Assembly (NCBI GenBank): GCA_030761205.1
Contig: JAULJL010000005.1
Location: forward strand, 4,985,501-5,049,500
Direction of reading: 5' to 3'
From: Fremontodendron californicum
Lineage: Eukaryota; Streptophyta; Magnoliopsida; Malvales; Malvaceae
Length of the DNA: 64,000 nt
The notes under the pieces were generated by a model, which was not told the DNA's origin, made no database searches, and worked only from the letters and a program-made list of their open reading frames with translations. Below, piece by piece: positions 24,852-37,459 of the stretch. A program made the position numbers and the translations under genes. Each line of letters starts with the position of its first letter. Position 1 is the stretch's first letter.

Positions 24852-25888
24852 ATCGCGAATTAAATAATTTAATGAAGATAAACAAGAAAGAAAATTCATC
24901 AAATCTAGAAGTTTAGACTAAAAACTATTAGCTATACCGGCATAAATCTAATCTTAAAACATGGTAAAACTTATTTCAGGGAATATACCATGTTTGAAAA
25001 AAAAGGGTTTCTCCCTTATAGTTATAGTTAAACTAAAAATATTATATAATTTCTTTGAAGAAAAATACATATGAATACATGTTAGGTTTCAAGCGACAAA
25101 CTAAGTTAAATTTTCTTTTATTTCATAAATTTCAATTCAGATTTAAATTATTATTATGGAAAAAATATAGCACTATGCATGCATATGTCATTAAAACTCG
25201 AACTATAATTAATTAAGGTAGGATTATTCATTAAACCAAAAATCAATCAGCTTTATTGTGATTAATTAAAAATCTAAAATTGAATTGAAATCCAAAAATT
25301 TCTAGAAAAAAAAAAAAAAAAAAAAAGGGAAAACGAGAAAAAGATGGTGCAAGGGAAGGGCGGTGCGACTGTTAGCATTAGCCAGCCAGGGTGGTGAAAA
25401 CAGAAAGAAAAAAAAAAACGAAAACGCGGATAAGATCATCATCACAATATCAGAAAAAAACAAAAGCTGACAACGATGTAGAAAACAGAAAAAAAAAAAA
25501 AAATACGCGGTGGAGGCTGGCAATTGATTGCTATCCCCATGTTTTCATGCAACAAATCAGGGTTTTTTTTTTTTTTTTTCCCTGGAGAGAATATTCTCCT
25601 CTTATTTTTGTTTTTAATAAATTTGATAATCCGTATAAGTATATTACTATTGTATTTGTATTATTTTTTAAGTTATAATTGTGTTTAAAATATTATATAT
25701 TTATAAAAAAAATTGATACGTTAATAATTTATTATATATATATAATGACACATTTATTATGTTCGTATTATTTTTTTACATTATATCGTATTTTAATTAT
25801 TTTTTTAATATTATATTTATATTCAAAATTATCAAATATAATTTCTAACGCTCTCTTCTTGTCCTTGCGTGGTAAAAATTCTTGCCTG

Positions 25889-26720
25889 TTAACTTTCCTG
25901 CAAGCATGAATCTCCTAAGGGTCGACGGAAGCTTTGGTTTGAATAGAAAGTAAGTTAATGGTGGAGGGTTCAATGCACATTTACACAATCACATGAACCT
26001 TTCTTCTCTTTCAATAACCGATTCCCAATCAATCACCTTTTAAAATTTTCTTTTCTTTTCTTTTCTTTTTCTTCAACTTTCTCTCATCATGTTTATTTCA
26101 TGGCTATCTGTTACATATACTGCTGATCTAGCTAGCCCTTTTTTTTTTTTTTTCATAACAACTTCATGGAAAAAGTACAAAAATAGATGTCATAGAATCA
26201 AAAGATTACTTGAAGAGATATTAAACATGTTATAAACATTTTAATAACATACATATATTTCTAGAAATTATTAAATTTCACAAACATGGTTAACATGCTG
26301 CTACATATCTCTTAAGATAGAATAAAAAAATTAATTTAAAAAAAAAATGAAACATGTGTCAACTTTTTAATTCACTTGTGAAATTAAAAAAAAATCACTA
26401 TCAATGTATCAAAAATGAATTCCATATAATTTTAGCCTGATAAAAACAAATAGTTGATTTGGAAACATAATTTTATTACAGTGAATCCAAAATCAACTTG
26501 CAATAAGTTGCTAATTAGTCAAAAAATTGATGGGAAAAAAAAAAGAAACAGCTAAGCTGTTGAAAGGGTATATTCAAGGTTTAGGGGAGGCACATGTAAT
26601 AATTAATTATTAATTAAGATACTTAAGACAGAAGATTAAGTTTAAGCATTGTGGTTTAAGAAATACTGTAGGATTGTTATTGTCAGAGATAGGCACATTG
26701 GGTGCAGAAGTTAAGGGAAT
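25889..26720. repeat. Duplicated non-coding block, copy 2
   Basis: Direct-orientation relative of 7599-8060. The match begins AACTTTCCTGCAAG, runs to about 26230 (AAACATGTT), is broken by an insert of about 250 bp, then resumes at AATCCAAAATCAACTTGCAATAA (about 26483) and AGCTGTTGAAAGG. It lies 1.0-1.8 kb past the stop codon of the second NAC gene. Confidence 0.6.
26235..26480. repeat. Insert of unknown type within duplicated block 2
   Basis: Absent from block 1. Contains ATATCTCTTAAGATAG, then ACATGTGTCAACTTTTTAA and CACTTGTGAAATTAAAA, which resemble 50175-50330. Probably a dispersed repeat. Termini not resolved. Confidence 0.4.
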
Positions 26721-27699
26721 TAATTATTCAAAGTGATTCATGATCTGATTCAGTTCATGCAGTTAATTTCAAGGAGAAGGAGGTGGTTAAACTGACATTT
26801 CAGTAAACATCCACTTGGCTTATTATTATGGCTTTCTTGAAATCTAATGTTAATTAGTCCTTTTTACAATTATTGTAAGTTTAATTAACAAAGAGAATAT
26901 ATATATAAACAATTAACTTCAAGACAACTAATATACTTAATATCCAATGGCAAGTAATTATTAATTACATAGAATGGTTCCTAATTATATAAAATTAATT
27001 GGTACTATATATTATTGAAATTATTTTCAAATTTAAGATGCATGTACTCAAGTAGTATACTAACATTATATCGGTCGTTGATGAGTTATTGGTAAAATAT
27101 TGAACTATTAATTTCAATGATCAAGATAAAAAAAAAAAATAGATCAGTCCAATTAATTAATTAGTGTCAAGTGATTTTTGAATAAATAAATTTTCATAAT
27201 TTAATAATTGAAACATTAATTACATCAGATGAAAGGAAGGTTCAAGCATGGAGTTGATATTTCATATAACAGACAGTTGAAAACAACTAAATAAAACAAA
27301 CAATCTTAAATGTATGTTTGGTTTTAAGTAGGAATATGATTGGAACATATGAACATGGAATAAATGCGAATTTAATGCTAAATTGAAAAGAAAAGAAAAA
27401 AAGAAGAGAAAAACAAAAGAAAAAGAATAAATTCACTACCCATAAGAAAGAATTCATGTACATGGAATCTTTCTCGGATATCTGTTAATAAAAATGTAAT
27501 AATCTGAAAAATATTTGGACACCATGAATCTATCTATACAAATTCTATACCTTTTTTTTTCATCAGAAGCCAAGAAACTTCCCAATCTAATAAATTACCT
27601 AGTGGAGAAAAGACTGTTTCAAATCATATATTCCTAGAAAAATTAACAAGCCAACTTGCTGATCATCATCAGTAGTATTATATATCCTTCAAACTTTAG

Positions 27700-29309
27700 C
27701 TAGTAATCCCATAAACATCCCAAATCTTCTATATCTTCATAAGTTTTGCTCCTTTCAATTTCAATACTCTTGGAAACCACAGATGAAATCTCATTGTTGT
27801 TAATTTCAGTGCTAAGGCCTGTATCTTGTGAGAGACTGACCATAGATTGATTTGATGAAAACTGCTCCACCTTGCACTGCCTGTTAGCAGCATTATTGGC
27901 AGCCAATGCTCTTAGAATTGCCTGATCATTGCGTCCGAAGCCGGTGCCGGAATTGCTTGGAGCTCCAGTAGTACTGCTCCTCCCTTGGTGCAACAAGTAG
28001 GCAGAATTTGGGGTACTGCCTTGATTGAAGAAGATAGGATTTTGGATTGGAATTTGAGGGTTGAAAATATTTGGAGGCTGAAGAAAGTTGTGATTATTAT
28101 TCATTGTGGGGATTAAGTTGGAGCTGCCTAGATAGTTTCCATCTGAGGGTCTTGAGATTGGGGTTGAGTTGATGGCCTTGAATTCATTTTCGCAGTCAGT
28201 GAAGCTGGAGCCTGCAGCTTTGTTGGAGTAAGTAGGATCCATTAGAGGAGGCAGTGAAGCATAATCCATAAGATCTTCTCCCAAAGATTTCATTCTTAAC
28301 AGTTGATCAGGAATAGGACTTTTCTTGATCCCTGTATTTTTATCGAAAACCCTACAAACAACCCATTCATCCTGTAACAAAGAAGAAAAATAATAATTAA
28401 ACATACTATTCAAATTAGAACTTCATTTTAGTCTAGATTCTTCATTTACACAAAAGCAAAGAAAAAGACCCCATGAAAAGAAGCCCTCAACCAACAAAAC
28501 AGTAAAAAGATGATAAAATTGAAAAGCTAGCTAAGGCTTCTTTTTTTTAAATAGTACTTTTTTGGATCCATGAAATTGAAAAAGGTATAGTTTCTTTAAA
28601 CTGAAAAAGAAACACCCCCCCCCCCAAAAAAAAAAAAAAGAAGCTTTTCAATTGTAGGTTTAGTTACATACCCTTGCACCCTTGGGGAGATTATAGTAAG
28701 AGAATTTGCCTTCAAGCCTATATTCATGCATGACCCAATTTGATTTCTCTCCTTTTGGAGCTCTCCCTTTGTAGAAAACAAGGGTCTTCTTCATCCCAAC
28801 AAGGCAACCTTTTCCTTTGAAAATCTCTTTATCTTTTCCAGTTGCCTTCCAATATCCAGCTTCAGTTGCTCGATTTGTTCTCATCCCGGTCGGATACTTC
28901 CTATCTCTCTGGCAAAAGAAGTACCATTGTTTCTCTCCCATCTTAGCTTTCTCTGCAAAATTAAGCAAATAAAGAAACAAAGATTAGATGCAAAGTACTA
29001 ATAAGTAATAATAACAAAACTAAACATCCAAGCAAAGAAAAAAAAGAGTTAAGCTTAGCCTAGCTTGAAAGGAGAGGTAAAAACAAAAAAAAAACAAAAT
29101 TAATGAAGAGAAAGCTTACTAGGCAAATCCCAAGGTTCACACTTGTTCAAATCAACATCACCAATAGCACATGCACTGAAGTTGCTGTTTATTACCTTCT
29201 CTGTAAGATAATGAGTTATGATCTCCTCATCTGTAGGATGAAACCGAAAACCAGGAGGCAAATCCATGAGGTCTTCTCCTTTGTTATTAACAACAATAGC
29301 TTCTTCCAT
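27700..29309 (-). CDS. NAC046/NAC087: NAC transcription factor, ANAC046/ANAC087 type
   Basis: Nuclear NAC protein of 380 residues in three exons on the minus strand: 29309-29120, 28952-28672 and 28371-27700, introns GT-AG. Residues 16-157 carry the NAC domain: MDLPPGFRFHPTDEEIITHYL, LNKCEPWDLPKKAKMGEKQW, the DNA-contact segment WKATGKDK (98-105) and NWVMHEYRLEGKFSYYNLP. Exon 3 opens DEWVVCRVFDKN (158-169) and ends DLGCLWDY, the terminal motif of the ORE1/CUC-like NAC group. The words FFCQRDRKYPTGMRTNRAT, GKGCLVGMKK and KTYEDI fit ANAC087/ANAC046, known in Arabidopsis for root-cap cell death and chlorophyll loss in senescence. The position where relatives carry the miR164 site encodes SSFTDCEN and is poorly complementary. 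A TATA-like stretch lies near 29536-29545. Confidence 0.93.
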
Positions 29310-31222
29310 GGAATTAAACTCCTTTAAATTCTAAAACCCTTTTTATAGGATATTAAACAAAACCCAGAAACAAAAACAAAGAAAAACTATAAATAATAGA
29401 AAGGAACTGTTATGGGGAGCAAAGAGAGCAAGAAGAGAAAGCTATAGAGAAAGGGAGAGGGAGGATATGTCAAGCTTGCAGAAGAAAAATGAAGGGAAGG
29501 CCGTTAAGAAAGTAGAATAAAGGGAAAAAAGAGAGCTTAAATAGAGGAGCTTGTAGAAGAGCTAATGTTGATTGAAGATCCGTAGGCTGCAAGGAACTTT
29601 CCAAGGAAGCCTTGATTGGGTAATTCAATTAAATTTGTTTGCTTCTCTATATCTACCTGTTTGAAAAAACAATTAGTATGAAAATTTATAAATAAATAAA
29701 AAAAAGCAAATGGTAAAAAAGAGGTTTCTAAGCTAGTGGGGGACCCATGTTTCCAGCACTCTTTTCACATTAAAATATGTGACTTATCTCTGTTTAAAAC
29801 CTAACCCAAGCTAAAAATTATATTGCCTGTTTGCAGAATTCTAAATTCCCAGTAAACCTCTTTTTTTTTTTTTTATAAATTTTATTTTATATAACAGGGT
29901 CTTACTTCAAAGCTTTTGAAAAATGCTGCTGCCTTTTATGATTTTATCTGAACTTGACAAGCTTTGCAGCAGCAAATTTAGGCTGGGTTTTGTTGGCTGT
30001 GACTATGGCATACGTCACATGTAGACTATTGTGTATTTTGGTATGACTTGGTATATTATACATATTAACTTTAGGGGGAGAGGGGCTAATTGGAACAATT
30101 AAAAGTGATAATTTCTTTGCTAAATTCAAAGGAAACCACTCCATTTGGATGGAATCTAGGGGGATTTAGACACTGAAAAAGTCAAAAGATGAAGAAAAAG
30201 GGCAATGAAATTTCATGGAAAATTTCGAATACACACAATAAATAGCTGGCATTTTCAAAGATTATTATACTTAGGTTCAAGTATTCCTAGTTACGGCCAA
30301 TTGAGTATTAGATAAGATGGTATGTATGCTAGATAAATTTCTAAATATTACGAGTGCAAGAGAATTTAAGCGCATAATCTCTAAATTAAATAAATACAGG
30401 TTAGAGGTTTAAAGGTAAATTAGAAATCCCAAATATGTTTTCGAAATTCCAATACATTCATAGACGACACTATAGGCATACATCCAATATTTTTATATAA
30501 ACACAAAACACGAGTATTGTATCTAATATGCTTGAATAAGTACAAAGTCTCCATTTAGATCACAAAAGAAAGGAGGGGATCTTTAATTTTAGCTACTAAT
30601 ATTTGGAAATTGATTTTTTTTATATCTTTATGAATTTTAAAATTGGACATAAATTGCACTTTTGCCAATATTCTTATATATTTTTCATTCCAAAATTCAT
30701 GTAAATATATACATATATATTTAATTTGTATAGTCATTGTCCCATATATGGTAGATGTAGATACCCCTATTATTTTGTATATGATCCATTGTTAAGGACT
30801 ATATCCGAAGGCTCTTTTGGCTTCTTTCATGTGAAAATTCCCTATGCAATGTATCAAATATAGAAAATTCTTGGCCAAAAATTATACAGAAAATGCTAAA
30901 CAAACTTTGTTGATAAAGTCATAATTATTTTGTGTCAAAAGAAAAGACAGATTTCCAAATCGATCTTATTTTCTTTCTTTTTTTTTTATGAAAAATCAAA
31001 ATTAATCTTAATTAATTAAGAGCACACTTAGTAATTAACTAAAATTAGCTCCAGTAAACTATGTGCGCTATTTTATATATTCATATACTTTAGACACACT
31101 TGAGATTTGTCTTATCTCAATCGTCAATTACCGAAATTCTTAAGAAAAAATCAATAGTAACAATTGAATTATTAACATGTATTAATTATCCAATTAAAAA
31201 AAGAAAAATATCTCATCCCACT

Positions 31223-31476
31223 TAGACCTCTCATGGGCCGGGACGCGACTCTTTTTTTTGTTTGCCCAAATTCATTTTAGGCCGACTCGTAAATCTGTTT
31301 TACTTTTTATAAATTATTAAAATATTAAAAAATATGTTTATATTAATATTTATATATAATTAAATTTAATTAAAAATATTTATTTACTTAATTAATAATA
31401 ATTTGAGTCGAACCGGATTGAATTACAAAATTTCTTACCCAAATCCAATTAACTACCCGACCTTTGAGCTAATCTA
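31223..31476. mobile_element. hAT-like MITE (M2), diverged copy
   Basis: 254 bp. Left end TAGACCTCTCATGGGCCGGG, right end CTTTGAGCTAATCTA. Flanks ATCCCACT and ATTCCATT agree at six of eight bases. AT-rich core like its relatives. Confidence 0.5.
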
Positions 31477-33404
31477 ATTCCATTTAATGAAGTTTATATT
31501 TTCACCGACGAGATAAGATGATTGTACCTACCCCATTAAAATATATTTATAAATTTATATAATGAATAATGAGACATGTAACATGTGACAATATTCTAAT
31601 AATATTTGTAGAATTTAAAATTTTCAACCACAATATTTAGAAAACGAATTTTAAAAAAAATAATATATATTTCAAGTGTGTATTTTTCCCAAACATGAAA
31701 AACAATCACCTATACAAATTCAAACTTGATTTTTCTTATAAAAAAAAAAAAAACTATAATTTTAAAATGAACATGTTTCATAATTTTGACTACCCAAAAT
31801 TTTCAAATGAAAAAGTAAAAATAAATTGAAAAATATGATATAGCTGACTTGGGTGAAGCCACGCGTATGCTTCCTAATTTATGACATATATAAACTAACG
31901 CGTAGAAGTAAATAGATTGAAAAACTTTTCCGGCGCCGACAAATAGAAAAAAAAAAGCCTAAAAATAGGAAGAAAAAAAAACAAATATTAATTCCAATTG
32001 GCAAGCTTATTGACCTTTTAAAAAAAAAAACAAAAATAGAATTTGTACACAACTTCTTCGCCAAAAATCTCAACTACTAATTAAACTACTAGCAAGCTTA
32101 TTGACCTTTTAATAAAGACAAAAAGAATTAGGTTAAGATTAAGTTCAAGTTTAAGTTTAAGAACAAATTTGAGTTCAAGATTACTCTCGATTACGTGACT
32201 TTTTTATTCGTAAAATCTCGTAAGAAATATATATATACTTGCCATTTATACGTCTAAAACTTTTATATGCACGTATTATATACGTATCGATAATCCAAAA
32301 TCAAGCAATTACAATATGAGTATGATTGTGTTTTAAACGATGTTGCAAAATCGAATAATTGTATTACTACTTTGTTAATCATAAATTATCGAGGGGTTTT
32401 TAGGTTGTAGAATGAGAGCTCGAAAAAAGGTTTTGTCTAAGAGTAAGAAATAACAAACAATTAAAGAGACATCAGAATTTGATTTTCGTACACGTTTTAA
32501 TAGCAAGTATTCGAAAAAGAATAAAAAGAAAGATTCAAAAAAGTAAATGTTGCTAAAGAATGAAAATGTGATTTACGGTTCAGTGCTTTCATTTTATTCT
32601 TTTATATCTAAGATTTTGTGCAACTGACAATGATTGAGATTGTTTTCTTTTATCGATAAACCCTGTTTAACAATTGAGCTTAATTTTGAACTTTGAGGCT
32701 ATTGGGCGTAACATATATAAACATAATAATTAGTGTATATAATTAGTTAATTACTTGTTGAATCACATCAAATCAAGAGATGTATTGGTAGTTTAGAAGA
32801 TTAGGTGGGGGCCAAGGCAACCAAATTCCATGCCATATTCTTTAGATTATGAAGCTGAACATGCTGAGCTGGACTTTCCACATTTGATCTAGCTATGTGT
32901 TCATATTTTCTTGGCCCTATCTTGCCACCTCATCACTTATTTAATTAATTTAATATAACCCAAGGTTTATCAACCTTAATTAATTACTATGTATAAAAAA
33001 GGTTTAGATTGTAGAACGCAGGATACGGAATAAAATCCGCAAAATAAAATATTTAATTAAAAGAAAATTGAAATTGTCAAAGAATAACGTGTGGACCTCA
33101 CAAAAGAGACGGTTTGAGAAAGTGTTAGCCTAACTCTCGTAACTTAAAACTGTTGACTTTTGGGGCCAAAACGAAACTGCAAAGCAAAGAAGCCCCCGCA
33201 ATTGGTGACGATTGGTGACGCAGTACACCTCATCAGCTTTTTTGGTCACGTGTGAAAATCTTATTGGTCCTTTTTTGCACTACCTGTGGATGCCATGTAG
33301 GAGAACCACACACCCCAAATTAGTAGGATGATTATCAATCCCCACCCATTTTCAATGTTTGGATCTTGAGAATATTTGAGGAAAAAAAAAATATAAAGGA
33401 GATC

Positions 33405-33545
33405 ATAATTTGAAAATAGAATAAAAAATTATCGATATTAAAATTCAAATTTTAAATTTATTAGATGTTATTTTTTAAAAATAAATATATGAATCAATTT
33501 GATTAAATCTTAAATTTTATATAAGTTATTTATTATTTTATTGAT
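33405..33545 (-). repeat. SINE-like repeat (family S4), reverse copy
   Basis: On the minus strand: CAAATTGATTCATATATT, AATAACATCTAATAAATT, TTTGAATTTTAATATCG. Same order of words as 22759-22891 but strongly decayed. Confidence 0.4.
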
Positions 33546-34527
33546 CGAGAATCGATTAAGTGAAAAGTGCATATATTCTTTTACTCGGAATATCTGAATT
33601 CTATTTTTTTCAAAAAAAAAAATTATTTATGGCTATATGATTTTGGTAATTCATACTAAAAGCAGTAATTAATGGTTTATAATAACTTGATAAAACATAA
33701 TTATTTGCCTCTAAGACTTTAACTCAAAAATAAATAATTGATACAAAATATGTTTCTGATATGAAAATTATCATAATCTTACGTATAGCTTAGATCTTAT
33801 TTTGTAAAATAAGATAGCAAATACGAAGTCAAAAAATTTATATTAAAGGATCGAGATAAAAGTGAGTCAAATTATAAATTTTTTGTGCCAAAATAAGATT
33901 TTCATTTTTTTTTTTTTGTTAGACAATACGGTGAGAGATTTTTCCACTGAACAAAAATTCCAATTGAAAGTCAAATTTCTACTAGTCAATTGACGGAGTT
34001 TTAGTAAGTTTAATTAGTGAAACAAATGAACTATTAATAATTCATTTAATTTCATAAGTTGAATGAGGATTATTCTAAATTCATATATATAGTTTATATA
34101 TACATCCTTTCAAAAAAAAAGTTTATACACTTATATGAGTTATTTATATAGTTTTGGGATTGAAATAATGAATGATAACTTTGTAATTACTCATGAGAAC
34201 ATGAATTGTTTCTCACTTATTTGATGATGTAAAGTGTACTAGTGGTATCTATTAATTTCTCACTATTCGTGCCATAAAGATAATTAAGAATACCCATGAT
34301 GTCATTCAACATTGCTCATATGTCATGGTTAATTAGTAGCAATATTAAAATCATCCCAACTTGAAAAGGGTAACATCAATTGGAAATTGGAACCCTCAAT
34401 CCCCAAATTTTACTATTATTTTTTTAATTGTATCTTGGTCTTTTATTGGAAATCTTAAACTTTAATCTCCTTGTTTAGTTAGTTTAATAATGAAAGTAGA
34501 CTTAATAATCAAGTGGGTAAAGTATTA

Positions 34528-35033
34528 GGGTGTGTTAGGATGAAGGATTTAAATGAAGGAATTCATTTGTACAGAAATTTTTAAAATTCTAAAATAGAAT
34601 TATCTTGTTTGGCAAAATAAAAATTAAAATTCTTAAAATTTTTGAAATTTGAAAGAGGATTTTTAGAGAGCTCAAATTCCATTTCCAAATTCCACCTCCA
34701 AGGTGGAATTTGTAAAATTCTTTGATTTTTTACTAAGATATTAACATTTATTATGTTTCCTTTTTTTACGCAACTTTTATCTTTTTTAATTCTAATTAGG
34801 AAAACTCATTTTAATTTTTTTTCTTTCATGTTATTAGTAATATCTATATATTTTTACAAATCTAATGATATCCATATTGCATATTTTTTTACCTCATCAA
34901 ATTTCAATATTCAAAATTTCTTTCTAATCCAAACAATACAATTACAAATCTCAGTATTTTAAATTGATGCATTTTAAAATGCTAACATTTCAAAATTCTT
35001 CAAAATTTTAAAATCCTGCATCCAAACACACCC
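34528..35033. mobile_element. Tourist-like MITE, GGGTGTGTTWGGATG termini
   Basis: 506 bp, perfect TTA duplication (34525-34527 and 35034-35036). Terminal inverted repeat GGGTGTGTTAGGATG against GGGTGTGTTTGGATG. Core rich in AAATTC/GAATTT words. No transposase. Fits a PIF/Harbinger-derived non-autonomous element. Confidence 0.72.
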
Positions 35034-35036
35034 TTA

Positions 35037-35170
35037 TAAAATTCAAAGTTTAACCCATTTAGTTCATGCAGTCACCTTTAAAAAATGACCTTCAACAAAT
35101 TAGGATTCAATTATCAATATCTACATTTTTTTTTATCTTCATACTGTAACTTTTTTTATAAAAAAAATAT
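35037..35170 (+). repeat. SINE-like repeat (family S4) abutting a MITE
   Basis: CCATTTAGTTCATGCAGTC, AAATGACCTTCAACAAATT, GGATTCAATTATCAA, then TCTTCATACTGTAAC and an A/T tail. Flanks TTATAAAATTCAAA and TTATAAAGTTGAAA could be an imperfect duplication. Starts immediately after the Tourist-like element. Confidence 0.5.
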
Positions 35171-35854
35171 ATATATATATTATAAAGTTGAAATTTAGCT
35201 CCTGTTTCATGGTTTGAGACAGTTGGCTAGTATTGGGACTGATAGGAAGAAGATTTATATAATATTTTCAAAATGAGTAAGCAATAGGCTTAAGGCAATA
35301 TTCATTTATTGACTCACATGTCAGCTTGAAAATGATAAGATTTTTTAATTCCCATAATTTAATCTAATGACAAATCAATAAATTAAATTGGGGGGTTTGG
35401 CTACATAAAAAGTCAAGATAATTGACTTTTTCTCTATTGTTTGGTTGGAGAGAGTTTTACAGTGGACTTTTCTTTTTGGCTAACCTCTCCACTAAAACCA
35501 AACTGTCCTAACCATCAAATTAACTAACAGATGATCATCAATTGTAGAGGAAAGTAACATACATTAATATGATGAAACTATGTGACAGATGTGTCTTTGT
35601 CTTTTATTACTTCCCAAAAGACCTGAAAAATGATTTCTTCTAGGCATATCCCAATTCCTAAACTCATAAACATTTTGGAATTAAGATACAATTATTTATA
35701 ATTAGAATAATTTCTAGAAAATCATACTTAATTATGACACCAGACCAGATAAACCTGAATTGATTCTTGGCTCATGTAATTAAGACATTGTGGTTAACAA
35801 CTTGACAAGTTCTGCTTCTTCCTTTTTCTTTTTTTCAAGCTTTGAACATATGAT

Positions 35855-35965
35855 TTTAATCCAGTTAATTTTAAGAAATTGTATCTAACAGATTGAATAT
35901 TCGAATCCCAACATTTATAATTTTTTCTCTATCTTCTGATTGCAGTTTTTTTTGTAAAAGAAAAT
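35855..35965 (+). repeat. SINE-like repeat (family S4)
   Basis: Contains AATCCAGTTAATTTTAAG, GTATCTAACAGATTG, TATTCGAATCCCAACA (B-box-like) and TATCTTCTGATTGCAG before a short A/T tail. Edges uncertain. Confidence 0.45.
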
Positions 35966-37428
35966 TAAATAAGCTTGACGACCTACTAACCTTAAAAGGA
36001 TTGATGAACATATAAAGAAAGTTATGATTCATGATTACATATGCTTGTAATTACCAAATTTTGGTTGAATTTAGTTGTTTGTGATTATTCTTGTTGATTC
36101 CTCAAAATTATTGAGTATACTATTTTAACATATATAATATATCCAAGGTTTGAGCAAAATAATTGCAGAGTAGAATATGATTGCTGGTGTTTTAAGCTCT
36201 CCAATTCCATCCACAGACCAGCAGTTGCTTTAGTTGAGGAATAGGGCAAATGATTCTGTAATGACGAATAGAGTAAAGAACTTAATAAGAAGATAATGAC
36301 AGTGACAGTCATCAATCCCAATATCCCATAAATCAACCTAAAAATCAGTAGCTTCTTGTATTTAAGGCCGGGACCCTCTCCTCTTTTTCCTTTATCTTTT
36401 CCTTTTAGAAATTAAAAAAAAAGTGGGTAGTGAGCTTTAAATAAACTTATCTAAGGATTGAATTATCGTATCGTCTTTATTCGGATCAAGTTTGGGATGA
36501 ATTTTTTAAATCGGATTGATTTGGTTCGACTTAGATTATGGTTTAACAAATAAAAAAATTTTATTTAACTTTAATAATAAAAATAATAATATATTTTTAA
36601 ATAATAATTCAAGTTTTTCGAGCCCTTCGAGCCAGGCCGGGTCTTAGAATATCAAAAGATTTATTAACCGAATTTGGTCTGATCCGATCAATGAATATTT
36701 TTAACTTCAAAGTTCTTATCAATTTCTACTATAAAAATAAATGCTTTGATAGGAAATACCAAAATTTTCAAGGGGCAATTTATGGCAATGAGAGACTTGA
36801 ATAATTTTATGTGATATAACATTGTATCTAGAACTATTTTTTTTTCCAAGAACACATGCATCTTCCTTCTTTAATTCACATCATAAAAGTATATATAATT
36901 TAATTTCTAATGAAAAGAAGAAAAAAAATTAAGACAAAAACAGACAATGATGCAACTAGTACTTCATATTATTTTTTTGTTCTTGAATAATGTCCAAAAA
37001 TTATCATATTTTTCTTCGAAAAAATTAGTATAAAAAATGGAGTATAGTCAATCTCTTACTCATCAAAGAAAGGATTACCAATAAATTTGCATACGCAAAG
37101 GAGATGTGGGCATTATGTCAAGTTTATTACATAATTAAATCCACACCAAATTTTGATAGTAAGAGATCTTAAAGTTAAACAAAGTATTAAAGATACGCTT
37201 TTGAGATTGAAAATTTTCTAGTTACAATCGATAAAATGATTTAAATATTTATCAACAACCGTATAATTTGTTGATAGAATATCAATTTTTTTAATTTTAA
37301 TAAAAGTTATTATACAAGCCCAAGGTCCTGGACTGTAACTAAACAAAGCCTGTAAATTACTAACAAGCCCAAGATTTTGGGTCTCAAAAGCCTATTTGAA
37401 ATCCCCAAGCCCCCCATAGACCCATCCT

Positions 37429-37434
37429 TATAAA
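37429..37434 (+). promoter_or_regulatory. Putative TATA box of U11/U12-65K
   Basis: TATAAA in the stretch CATCCTTATAAACCC, roughly 30 bases before the region that reads like the 5' UTR (from about 37460). Confidence 0.35.
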
Positions 37435-37459
37435 CCCATCAATTCTTTTTTTGTCTTTT

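Larger units (their letters stand above)
14570..27699. other. Transposon-rich spacer between EULS3 and the second NAC gene
   Basis: No intact protein gene. Identified pieces are listed separately: LINE relic with three nested insertions (15870-17500), hAT-like MITEs (19893-20131, 24085-24374, 24670-24851), solo-LTR-like element (22287-22675), SINE (22759-22891) and duplicated block 2 (25889-26720). A decayed inverted MITE of the CTATGTT family probably sits at 15540-15683. 20253-20400 resembles 59230-59400 and has inverted-repeat edges. 19190-19400 holds loose repeats of a unit like 'atttatttggatataaatta'. Poly-A/T and AT runs are frequent. I see nothing in 14600-15500, 17500-19100, 20900-22200 or 22900-24050. 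Confidence 0.6.
29310..37450. other. Spacer between second NAC gene and U11/U12-65K
   Basis: 29310-29600 should be promoter and 5' UTR of the NAC gene. After that no gene. It contains a hAT-like MITE (31223-31476), a reverse SINE-like copy (33405-33545), a Tourist-like MITE (34528-35033) with a SINE-like copy directly beside it (35037-35170) and another at 35855-35965, and a possible decayed hAT-like repeat at about 36430-36710 (GGTCTGATCCGATCAATGAA at its right edge). 30200-31200 and 31800-33350 show nothing I recognise. 37320-37450 has repeated AAGCCCAAG words and is likely promoter of the 65K gene. Confidence 0.55.

Noticed and set aside
25302..25678. Lys/Arg-rich or Phe-rich small proteins
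   Set aside because: Produced by A and T runs. No conserved motif on either strand.
32851..32905. Possible miR167-like hairpin (GAAGCTGAACATGCTGAGC)
   Set aside because: Resembles miR167 only at its first bases, and no matching star arm was found nearby.
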